DNA of 64,000 nt from Sycon ciliatum (Eukaryota > Porifera > Calcarea > Leucosolenida > Sycettidae): the NCBI RefSeq assembly GCF_964019385.1, contig NC_088643.1:80696199-80760198 (forward strand). Direction: 5' to 3'. A model generated the notes under the pieces. That model was not told the DNA's origin. It ran no database searches and saw nothing but the letters and a program-made list of their open reading frames with translations. Below are positions 51,307 through 62,094 of this stretch, in pieces. Positions within the stretch are counted from its first letter, which is position 1; each line of letters opens with the position of its first letter. A program made the translations under genes and the position numbers.

Positions 51307-51922
51307 GCTCACTGAGTATTTCTAGCAGATCAGCTGAGGAGTTCTGCTCTGACAGTTCTCGGTGTTTGAGTATTTCACGTTGAATATTCAGCAGGTCGCA
51401 GCTAACTGTGGGCGATCATCGGAAACGTTTGCTTATCTGAGATGATAAACACTTCACATGCCACACACCGCGGCGATGCAAATCTACCCAGAGTCTACCA
51501 CGGACTAGCAGTGCCTCGTGCTATTATCCCAATAGCAAATTCTAGGATCTTGGTCCTTGGTCTCCTGATTCTTTGCCTCCTATTCAACTCTACTCTGTTC
51601 TGTAAACCAGCGTCCTCTTTCTGATCACCCGTCTTCCAGCTGTACCCTGCAAGAAGTGAGCATATTCGGAGATGGATGGTCGGGTAAAATGCACCCCACA
51701 CCTTCAAGAAGCGGTTGTGCTGCTGCTACTGCCACCCCTGCTGCGATTGTACTCCCCTACTAGCTATCATCAGTGTAGACTGTAGCGTAGGCTGCTGCTG
51801 CTGCTGCGAGTGCTGTTTCATAGGCATGCATGTGCTCAGTCATGCACGCATGTCTAGACCTGGCCTGGCACTGGTAAGCATGGTAAGGCATCTCTTTCAG
51901 TTTCACTCCGTCCGTCATCAGT

Positions 51923-51970
51923 AGAGTACAGACCACAGTACAGACCACAGTACAGACCACAGTACAGACT
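51923..51970. repeat. 12-bp tandem repeat AGTACAGACCAC, about four copies
   Basis: Perfect or near-perfect head-to-tail units ending AGTACAGACTAC. Confidence 0.9.
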
Positions 51971-51979
51971 ACTGCAGTA

Positions 51980-54330
51980 CTGGGTACATGTTAATGTTCT
52001 TGACTGGTACCTTACTATAATACTGAGCTGCTGGCGTGCTGCTGCTCTAATCCCGAGTATCCCCTATAGCAACATACTGTCATCCAGCTGTCACCTGCTT
52101 CATGCTGACATTGGATCATCTTTAACCTTAATTAATTACGCCTCTCTGACGTCGCTACTCCAGCGGCCACCAATAGTGCCTGCCTTGCTACTGCCGTACT
52201 GGCAGCTGTGACTGCAGAGTGTAATGGGCACTGACTAACTTCGTTGAACAGTGGTGTGTGCTGTGCCAGTGTATTTGACATGTAGACGGTGTCTTGCTTA
52301 GAGGTGTCTAGCTGCACCTGCATCGCAAAAAATAATGATAGACACCTCCTGAAATACACTAGGCGTGCAGTGATCAACGACTGGCATCATGGCATTGCTA
52401 ATGCTCTGCAGATATTGCCTCTCCTATCCCTTCCTTGACACATTTTCACACATCTTATCGCTGCACCGGGGCTGTTACATATACTGTGTTAGCTTCTGTA
52501 CTGTAAACACTAGAAACCTCAAACGTGCTATTACTAGTATTAGAGAATATGTTAGTGCATATGTTGGTATGGTGACACAGCATGGTATCCTCATTGGAAT
52601 AGTACCATGCTTTTCATGGACAGAGGATACTCACTAGTGGTTCCACGCAAATATGCAATGTAAGGATACGGACAGAAGAACGAGCAGTTGCTGTTTCGTA
52701 ACTCTGAGTTTCACGAATTGAACTGAATCGACCATCAGACGAATGTAAGAATAGTGGATACAAGCATACAGAAGGGAAACAAAGCGTACTGCAAAATAGT
52801 CTTTCAGGTCTGTAATAAGTCTAATAGAACTAGGTACTAGCATACTAGTATGTTCAGTTGTTCACGTCAATATTGATAATAGCCATTCACCCCAGATCAC
52901 AATAGATACAGAATCGGGTCAGGCTAAACTTAGTCCTTGATGAATAGAAGCGCCACGATGACGTGTGCACTCGGACTGCACTGCAGCATCATCGTCACCA
53001 TGGCATGGTTGATTCGTAGTACACCAGGGCGCGCCCCAGTTACAAACACCGGGATATGCGCGCAACATGCGTGCGTGCATGTATGTGTGTGTGTGCATGA
53101 GTATGTATGTCTCTGTGTACATGCTTGGTTTTACTCCATAGCACAGAACAAAGGTGCGATTCGATTAGAATACTTCTAACATGGGTCTGGGTGAAGGCAA
53201 GAAGGTCACATGATGAACAAGACCACTTCATACACTATCCGGCTGTCAGTGTATGAGATGCACTGGTGAGCTGCTCCTACACTGCCCCTCACGGCCTCAG
53301 TGATTTTCTGTCTTCGCATGGCACTGCTCCTCCACTGGGCATTGGTGCATGGCACGCGGTTTCATTGTCATCAGACGTGTCCAAGCGTAAGGGTATTATG
53401 ATCCCCTAATTGGTTTCAGACCCACAGCATCATTCTGCATTCCATAATTCTGAAAGGCACTCCGCAGCTGTTCATTTCTATTTGTGGAGAGCCTCCTATG
53501 TCTGGTCATGTCGCCATGAACTTAAGTGTGATCGCCTAGAATGCCATTACATAATATTATAATGCAACTGGATACCCAATGGCGTGTTGATAACACGTTG
53601 TTCGTTCCCAGCAGCATTACGTGGACGTACACCACGGCAGTGATAGTTTCTGTTGATGTAAATGGTTGGTGGTTTGGTCATAGATGTACATGTATGGATA
53701 GTAATTGTTGCGGTGTTCTGTCACGCTCCATGCAGTTAACTTGCCTTCGGAAACTGCTGATCGCTTTTGCGGTCATATCCCCCCCCCCCCCTCTCTCTCT
53801 CTCTATCTTCTCCCCCGCCCCATCGAATTAAAATTTATTTTCCCCATGTGGAAGCCGCCTTGATAGGCTCTAGCTCTGGCCTGTGGTGTATCCCCTATAC
53901 TAGAAATAAAAATACAGAATATACAAAGTACTCTCTCTCTCTCCGGACGCCATCTTCTTCCAACGATAACCTCACCCAATGTTCGTGATCACGATCTATT
54001 CAGAACAAACTGTTCGGTACTCCCCTGTGAGTGCAGTAGTCATTTCCGGCATCGTAAGATTTCTCACCACGCTCAGGGTCCCATCATCATACCTGTCGAC
54101 ATGGCTCCTGTCTGATTCTCTACAGCTTTGAAGGCCACAAACAAGTTTACAGCACACAGTTTTGAAGGCTTCACTGAATGCCACAGAAAACCTCTAAGAA
54201 CAGGGTGTCGTCGATGATGTTTGGTAGGTTGCCGCAAGCCAGTGGTACGACGCTGAATGCACGTTAACATTATAGTCATGTAGCTGTGCTTATTACATAC
54301 GCGTATACGTATGCCATGAAAATGACACTA
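51980..54330. other. Intergenic, nothing recognised
   Basis: No convincing exons. Short CTCT and C-run simple repeats at 53779-53820 and 53931-53943, and TG-rich sequence near 53081. Confidence 0.45.
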
Positions 54331-54373
54331 TTATTAATATTTAGATGGTGAGCCAAGGAAAAAATGTATCATG

Positions 54374-54711
54374 GAAAAATGTGGCCACAAGTTATGCGAT
54401 CGAGTCCACCAACTAAACCAGATTTCCCGTCATTCCTCGCCAGCATTCCTTGAAGCATTGGAATGTAGCTTGTGCTCGGCTCGATGGCGCTTTACCTTCT
54501 CCTCTTTGGAATTAGCACTAACATCCATGAACCTTCCAAGTTGGAAGGCCGTTGGTTAGCGCTATCGAGCAGTGTTTAAGCTAACGTTCATGCCGTGGAG
54601 TGTCTCAGTACTCCTTGTCAGTTTTTGTGCTAGATTGTGCACGTCTGACTGTTCAAAATCTGGTTTGGTTGGTGGACTCGATCGCATAACCTGTGCCCAC
54701 ATTTTTCCATG
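54374..54711. mobile_element. MITE-like element with 57-bp inverted repeats
   Basis: The left arm CATGGAAAAATGTGGCCACA continues through TTATGCGATCGAGTCCACCA and AACCAGATTT. The right arm is its reverse complement with four changes. The interior contains the dispersed family also found at 31690-31935 (CCTTCCAAGTTGGAAGG). No clean target duplication. Confidence 0.7.
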
Positions 54712-55311
54712 TTATTATTAACATTAGTGATTAGTGTCAACCAGCGAGACCTTCCAGGATATTCATGAACCATTGCTGGCCGCCATCTTGACTCATGGCA
54801 TAGCCTTGCCTTTCAGCCAGGTGCAACGTCATTGGTGACACAAAACGGTACTATCATGGTGAAGGCTGTCAAGAGTCTAAATATTGTTAGGATCCTCGCT
54901 AGCTGCAGACCTCAGCTCGGATAGATATTGAGTTTTGCCCGTCTTCGGTTTGTCTTTAGGAGAGTTTGACTGCCATTCACAATCAGCCTGAGTATTATGT
55001 AGCACCAGCAGCATGTTCGCTGATCTCATCAGCAAGGGCCAGCCATTCACCCTGCCATGCCAGTGTGATCCTGTGTCCATTGACAGGACAACAGCTGGAC
55101 AGCAGGCGTCGCATTTCTTTCAACATTGCTAAACCTTCTATTAAAACTGGCGTCGCGTGACGTATACACTGGCGCATGTGTATGGCACCGAAGCAGGCCT
55201 GCTCGTTGTTACTAACATCGGAAGTCCTGGAGCGGGCGCTCTGTCTTGCCATGATCACCTGAGCATGAACGTTAATAAATTTACGCGGTGTTACGACCGC
55301 TGTGGCCGGTC

Positions 55312-56503
55312 GAGGGCCGCTTCTCCTGGACTGGATAGAGCGCACGAGATCAGGAAACGCTGAGTAGCTGCATGCTAGTCCCGCCGGTGCGCTTTCTAAA
55401 AGCGAGCACTCAGAGACACCTGGTTCTGTACTGGCCTTGACGCCAAGGTGAAGAAGGACCATCTCACGCCATGTTCATCGACCTCTATTACACAAGCTAT
55501 TAAATCAGAGGAATACTTTGAACGTAATCTGCGAACTGCTTCTCTCGGAGAGCCCTCCCTGCAAATGCCTAAACAGACCTATGGTACTAGTATTGCTTGA
55601 TCCAATACACCACACCACCACATTGCGCTCTTGGCCGATCCAAACTCTGCACTCACATCACCATCACCACAGCGAGGACAATTCCGGTATATGGATTGAT
55701 ATTGACAATGACCCTCCAGACAGCTTGGAGCTTGCTCGATATTAGATAAACCTTGTTTTGTTGAAAACCCGGGGTGGAAGACCACCGTGTTCGGAAACAG
55801 TAACCTTTCTACACCATCCATGGTTGGTAGAGCCCCGGATCTTGCGACCATCTGAACCGTATGGGTGTTACTGTTAGCCCCGGTTCTGAGTCAGTGACCC
55901 TCTGTATTCTAGGACCGTGGATGGTTGTAGAAAGGTCACTGTTTCCGAACACGGTGGTCTTCCAACTTGTTGCATGCTGTCACCCAACAACGTGTTTATA
56001 ACAAAACAAGGTTTATCTAATATCAAGCAATATACTAGTACAGTGGTCCCTCTATAATCCGGCACCATTTGTGCCACGAAAATCTGCTGGATTAGGGAGG
56101 GTGCTGGATTAACAAATCTGATTTACTGCTGCAATGTGCATGAAGAGGACATTTGGCTACTGAAAATTGTGCTGGTTTATCGAGGGTGCTGGATTATAAA
56201 GTGCCGGATTAGAGAGGGACGACTGTAGTACCATAGGTCTGTTTAGGCATTTGCAGGGAGGGCTCTCCGAGAGAAGCAGTTCGCAGATTACGTTCAAAGT
56301 ATTCCTCTGATTTAATAGCTCATGTAATAAAGGTCGATGAACATGGCGTGAGATGGTCCTTCTTCACCTTGGCGTCAAGGCCAGTACAGAACCAGGTGTC
56401 TCTGAGTGCTCGCTTCTAGAAAACGCACCGGCGGGACTAGCATGCAGCTACTCGGCGTTTCCTGATCTCGTGCGCTCTGTCCAGTCCAGGAGAAGCGGCC
56501 CTC
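55312..56503. repeat. Large inverted repeat, about 280-bp arms
   Basis: Arm 55312-55594 is repeated in inverse orientation at 56226-56503 with few differences (for example CGCTTTCTAAAAGCG versus CGCTTCTAGAAAACG). The loop holds a second inverted pair (55777-55823 and 55916-55963, with GTTTCCGAACACGGTG) whose sequence occurs a third time at 56505-56552. It also holds a pogo-type MITE and a CATCACCATCACCAC patch. The short minus-strand frame (LLHLGVKASTEPGVSECSLL) is carried by both arms. It looks like a foldback element or nested insertions. Confidence 0.75.
56041..56225. mobile_element. 185-bp pogo/Tigger-type MITE
   Basis: The ends CAGTGGTCCCTCTATAATCC and CAGTCGTCCCTCTCTAATCC (reverse complement) run into GGCAC. 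TA flanks both sides. The CAGTNG(T)CCCTC..AATCCGG start is characteristic of the pogo/Tigger group. It sits exactly at the inner edge of the right arm of the large inverted repeat. Confidence 0.85.
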
Positions 56504-56739
56504 CACCGTGGATGGTTGTAGAAAGGTCACTGTTTCCGAACACGGTGTCCTCCACCGTGTTACATGCTGTCAACCAACAACACAGTATATTGCTTCTTCC
56601 TTGTGGTGTTGAGCACACTAGCAATCTGGGTTCTGTACTGCATGGCATCAAGAGTCCATGGAGGTAGACTCTTGATGTCATGATAAACACAGTCTGCAGC
56701 AGATGCCTGCGATCATACCAAGATTTTCATTCCTATGAC

Positions 56740-57015
56740 GGCATGACCAGATGAGGTTGGATACTACCAATAAAAAGTAAAATAGGCTCCAGGAAAGAAA
56801 AGGGAGTGCAGTATGAAACGAAACTCCGATGTTGAGCCAATAATAAATAGAGAAGAGAAAGGAACATATGGATACGAGTTAAGAGTAACTGTCCACCACT
56901 GTAACTAGATACTATACCTATACTGTCAGAAAGTGCAGCAACTAGGCGCGAAATTGACAAGAGTAATGACTAACTCGTATCCATATGTCCCTTTCCTTTC
57001 GCTATAAAGAAAAGG
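56740..57015. repeat. Dispersed repeat family copy within a foldback
   Basis: GAAAGGAACATATGGATACG (56858) pairs with AACTCGTATCCATATGTCCC (56968). Between them, TGTCCACCACTGTAAC and GTCAGAAAGTGCA match 31735-31790. No gene in 57.0-57.8 kb. Confidence 0.6.
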
Positions 57016-57855
57016 GAGCTCTTCATACTAACGCTACAATAGTCATGTATACAACTGAACTGGTTTCCAACTAGCTATTTCTACAATCATCATTGATTTA
57101 GCTTTGCTCTCGGAGCTCGATGTTTTAACCAACGGAGTAATGCCTTCGAATCTCTACACACGGTGTATTAAACAGATGTCTAGCTCCATTAGACACAACC
57201 GGATGGCATGCATCCGCTTTGTAGAGAGTGTGCGTGAGGAGAGCGATCGATAAAACTTCACCATTTCACCGCTGGAGAACATGCATCGCAGGGACGACCG
57301 TTGCTAACCTGGAGAGACTCGATCACAAGCCAACACACGTACAATACACACACACAAGACATTACTGCAGATTCAGCCGAGGCGCGGGGACTCAGCTCAG
57401 GCGAGTGCCTCGCACTCCGATCTTTATGTTATCACTATCAGTATCAGGGGTTCCGCCAGTGCATCATCATGCCATGGCAGTGCTGTAATCCCCTAAAGTT
57501 AAACATGACATCGTGTACAGACTCAGTGCTAGTCTTTAGTAGCATGGCCGCCATGGGCATGGGTGTTAGCAGAACAGCTTCATGTGCGCAGTCACTTGAT
57601 TCTGGCCTGGTACACCCATACCGGGCTGTAACCACCCCATCGTTCCTATCTTGATGCCGCTGTGAAGGTATACCACTCCTCTTCTATTACTAAAATAGCA
57701 ATACTTTTTTTTATTCTTCGGAAAACACTGAATTGAGATAAATAGTATAATTATGACGCCATGCTAGACTAATGACTACTTGAAGTATGTGGAAGGTAAT
57801 ACTGCATACCAGTGTAATGAGAGTTCACATAATAATAGTAGCAATATTTATCATG

Positions 57856-58889
57856 AAGTTGGTTGCTCCAACGAGGAGCACACGCTTCTTGCCGAACTTG
57901 ACACTTGACTGACTCACGACTGCCATCCGGAGCACACCAGGAGCACGTCGCACCTTCCGCTCGGCAAACCTGAAAGAAAGCACCACTCCCTGCTCAATAC
58001 ACAGTGTTTCGGGGAATTCACCCCTCATCAGTTGAGCTTGAGTAGGCTGAGGAAGATTGTGCCTGAAAAGCACCACTTATATACTGCTCTCCAGGCCAAA
58101 CCATCACCAGGGATACAAACTTACAGAGACGCTTTGTTTCCAGCGCGACAAACACCTCGTGAAGCCCCAGGTAGCAGCGTGAGTCAGATGAGGGGTGAGG
58201 GGTGAATTCCCCGAAACACTGTGTATTGAGCAGGGAGTGGTGCTTTCTTTCAGGTTTGCCGAGCGGAAGGTGCGACGTGCTCCTGGTGTGCTCCGGATGG
58301 CAGTCGTGAGTCAGTCAAGTGTCAAGTTCGGCAAGAAGCGTGTGCTCCTCGTTGGAGCAACCAACTTCATGACATTACCGCCGAAGTCGCAACTTCTAAG
58401 TTCGTATTGTTGTCCCTCACGCGGACGTGCGACTAGTTGTTGGAGGTGACAGCGTTGTGAATAGCTATACATAGTATACTGGCTCTCAACGTCTGTTTAG
58501 CACAACTCCATGAGCGACTCTGACTCACGCTGCTACCTGGGGCTTCACGAGGTGTTTGTCGCGCTGGAAACAAAGCGTCTCTGTAAGTTTGTATCCCTGG
58601 TGATGGTTTGGCCTGGAGAGCAGTATATAAGTGGTGCTTTTCAGGCACAATCTTCCTCAGCCTACTCAAGCTCAACTGATGAGGGGTGAATTCCCCGAAA
58701 CACTGTGTATTGAGCAGGGAGTGGTGCTTTCTTTCAGGTTTGCCGAGCGGAAGGTGCGACGTGCTCCTGGTGTGCTCCGGATGGCAGTCGTGAGTCAGTC
58801 AAGTGTCAAGTTCGGCAAGAAGCGTGTGCTCCTCGTTGGAGCAACCAACTTCATGACATTACCGCCGAAGTCGCAACTTCTAAGTTCGT
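57856..58889. mobile_element. Complex insertion of a TATA-bearing module, 13-bp flanking duplication
   Basis: A module with GCTGGAAACAAAGCG, a TATATAAG box (about 58624) and a downstream reading frame (MRGEFPETLCIEQGVVLSF) is present inverted at 57856-58190, partially direct at 58198-58401 and fully direct at 58521-58889. AATATTTATCATG occurs at 57843-57855 and 58890-58902, so the whole complex probably inserted as one unit. A fragment lies at 5785-5835. No reverse transcriptase or transposase was seen and the class is unknown. Confidence 0.6.
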
Positions 58890-58931
58890 AATATTTATCA
58901 TGTATTGTATTTCAAGTCTGTGTTCGAAACT

Positions 58932-60330
58932 TCATAGCAGTTTCTCCAACTGCAAGAATCGTGCCATATTGTAGGGAGAGTCGGCTACAGCTTGACTGAT
59001 GGATGAAGACGACTGAAGAGCTGCAGAGTGACGGCTTTGTGCTCTTCCTGGGCAGTCGAAAAGGAAGTGCATTGCATCCTGGACGACGCCAGGGCAGAAG
59101 ACACAGTGAGGCGAGTCTGCAGCTCCAATGCGGTGGAGGTAGCTATTCAGAAGACTACAGTGGCGGGTCATCAGCTAGTTCAGCTTACAGGACGCTTTCC
59201 GTGTCCGAAGGTCACCGAGCTTCTTGGTGTCGAGCAGTGGTGGCAATAAATAGAATTAGCTCTGCAGTCATCATGAAGCATCAACGAAGTCGAAAGGGTT
59301 CCATAATCAAATTTCATGACACTAGTATCATCAGTGGAATATCGTGACTGCAAGCTCAGCGAACAATGCCAATGGTATGCGTTCCGTAATGTGTGACCAG
59401 CAAAAAAAGTGATAAAATAGAAGGCAAATGGGGTGAGACAAGCGCATTGTAGTACTACTAGTAGTAGTAGTAGTAGTAGTAGTAGAAGAATTTATTATTT
59501 TACTAGGGAACTCCCAACAGGCGTTGCCTTTTTACTGGGAACCCTAGGAATGACTTGGTGCTTGTGACAAATGCAGAAAGGGGCTTAGCTTGACGACATC
59601 CAGGTGGAAGCATGTTCCATCTGTCTGCTGCCAAAAATGAAAATAGCATTTAGGCCGTAACGAGACGTAGCTATGGGTAGGTTCAGAGCGGCTGAAGCTT
59701 GACCGCGACGAGATAGACACCTAAAACAAACACAAACAGCTTCAAGTTCAAGTTTACACGGCGAGAGAAAGTATACAGGTTATATTTGGTGAGAATGAAG
59801 TCGATAGAAGTATACTGATCATGGCCAAACACTCGCCTTACAATTAAAGCCACCTATTGCTGGTTGACTCAAGTTTGTCTCGGAGTTTAGCAGACAAGCA
59901 GTGAACATAAGAATGATGTGCTGGCATAGTCCAAGGTCACGGTACTCTGGACAGGTAAAACATGCGGCGGCCGGTCATGGAGACATCGCGGCGCCCGTGG
60001 CGGAATGAGGCAACCTTGCACTGTGCCTTTGCGCACACACGCTCAACCTGCTGCTCGAAGCTGAGCAACGAGTCCAATACGAGGCCAAGGTACAGAACAT
60101 GGCTGGACTCGGGGATTACGGTGCCTTTGCAGGTGATGCTGGGGATCACGTCCAGTTGCGCAGTAGGTCGTCTCAGAGCAGCAGTAGCTGAGACTTTTTG
60201 GGATTCAGCACCAGTCCCCGCTCGCTGAGAAAGTCCTCCAGATTCAAGAGATCTGTGTGCAGCATTCTGAGCACGGTTGAAGCCTTGTAAGAACAGTGAA
60301 GTGAGAAAAACAAACGAATACATGTACCGG
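58932..60330 (-). pseudogene. Decayed LINE reverse transcriptase 3' part
   Basis: Minus-strand segment 60323-59937 contains HVLYLGLVLDSLLSFEQQVE and a CAKAQCKVASFRHGRRDVS block, the region after the RT active site in R1/jockey/CR1-type LINEs. Segment 59171-58932 contains HRIGAADSPHCVFC and DAMHFLFDCP, the typical C-terminal zinc-like motif of such ORFs. The intervening part is missing or replaced by repeats (TAG units at 59452-59485). Several stops, inactive. Confidence 0.75.
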
Positions 60331-60972
60331 CATTAATGAAATTACGAATGCAATCTCAGCGCAACCACATGCTTCTTTCGTTTACAGAGTACAGGCTTAT
60401 ACAAAACGAATACAGCTTGTTCTTTTAAAAATCCTTCCTCCTTTTCCATCGTCATCATAACAATGGGCATGATTGCCCGTTTGACTTTCGATGTAAAATA
60501 AAACAAACAAAATACAAAATACAGACAGCTTCAAGAACTTTCAACTGCCTAGCAAAACGTGCCCGACACAGCACGGAAAAACAAAAGTCGGCATACACTA
60601 ACTTCAGGACACTTGGGGTGAGATAACAAATGAAGAAATACAGCAGACTTTTTACGATCACCATTCTCATCCAACTCCGGCATTCTCTCGATCATCACCA
60701 ACCTCGCCATCCGCGTCATCCTCAGACCTCTCGTCCGTGTCCGACTCGGCCGGACTCCTCATCCATTTCACTTGTTACCAATGGTTACTAGTATTAGTCA
60801 TCCTCCACTTCCTCCACCACTCCAGTCTCCATGTACTCTTCTACAGAACTCGTACTCTCCACCTTTGAAAACTACTTCAGTACTGATTCGTTAGCCATTG
60901 GCCATGATCACCATGACATAATTATTATAATAATTATTATATTGAGGCCTCACCGCTTCTAATAATTATTTT

Positions 60973-62061
60973 ATAACCGCAATCAGTAATACAAGCTGGA
61001 TCGACATTTGTGTACACTGTATTCATGTATTGTAAAACTGTGGAGACAATGTGCAATAAAACGATGAAAAATGTGAAGAAATTGTGTAGAGAAAGAAAGG
61101 GATTCAAAAAGGTTCCCAATAAAAAAAATAAAAAAATAAAAAATAAAAAAAAGGTTTTCGTACAACACTCATCAGGAATCTTCGTTGTACTAAAGGACAC
61201 TGAAAACAAAATTGAACTATTATAGAAAATCTAAGTTAGAGAAATAACACTAAGAACAACAGCAGTGAAATTTACAAGTGTGAATTTTAACAATGAAAGC
61301 GAGAGCAATAACGAATGTGTGTACTAACACTAAACTTGCAACTGAAAAGTGAACAAAGAAGAGAAAGAAAGAAGGAAGGACAAAGTGATAACAAATAACA
61401 GCAGTACATTACACCTAGAACATTAACGGCCAAGCTTGGCCGCACCAAACATTAGCCTAATTCTGTATTTCTGTATTTTGTATTTGTATTCTGTATAGTA
61501 ATTCTGTAGTCTGTATAAGCCTAATTTGTGTGTACAGAAAGATAGTATAATTGGGTTGAAATTGTTCAAGTAAAGTGTCATGTTTGGTGCGGCCAAGCTT
61601 GGCCGTTAATGTTCTAGGTGTAATGTACTGCTGTTATTTGCTATCACTTTGTCCTTCCTTCTTTCTTTCTCTTCTTTGTTCACTTTTCAGTTGCAAGTTT
61701 AGTGTTAGTACACACATTCGTTATTGCTCTCGCTTTCATTGTTAAAATTCACACTTGTAAATTTCACTGCTGTTGTTCTTAGTGTTATTTCTCTAACTTA
61801 GATTTTTCTATAATAGTTCAATTTTGTTTTCAGTGTCCTTTAGTACAACGAAGATTCCTGATGAGTGTTGTACGAAAACCTTTTTTTTAATTTTTTATTT
61901 TTTTATTTTTTTTATTGGGAACCTTTTTGAATCCCTTTCTTTCTCTACACAATTTCTTCACATTTTTCATCGTTTTATTGCACATTGTCTCCACAGTTTT
62001 ACAATACATGAATACAGTGTACACAAATGTCGATCCAGCTTGTATTACTGATTGCGGTTAT
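60973..62061. repeat. Near-perfect palindrome with 480-bp arms and 130-bp loop
   Basis: 60973-61451 is repeated in inverse orientation at 61582-62061 with only a handful of differences (mainly A-run length near 61130 and 61890, CTATC/GTGATAAC near 61387). The inner edges end in GGCCAAGCTTGGCC. Both arms encode the same spurious frame. Arms this similar imply a recent origin, or an assembly join of two haplotypes. A LINE lies directly to the right. Confidence 0.9.
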
Positions 62062-62094
62062 CAAATTGTTGTCTCCTCGCCGTTTGTTCAAATA

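Noticed and set aside
54995-55462. 155-codon minus-strand frame
   Set aside because: Its first third is carried by the inverted-repeat arm and the rest matches no family. It is treated as repeat-derived.
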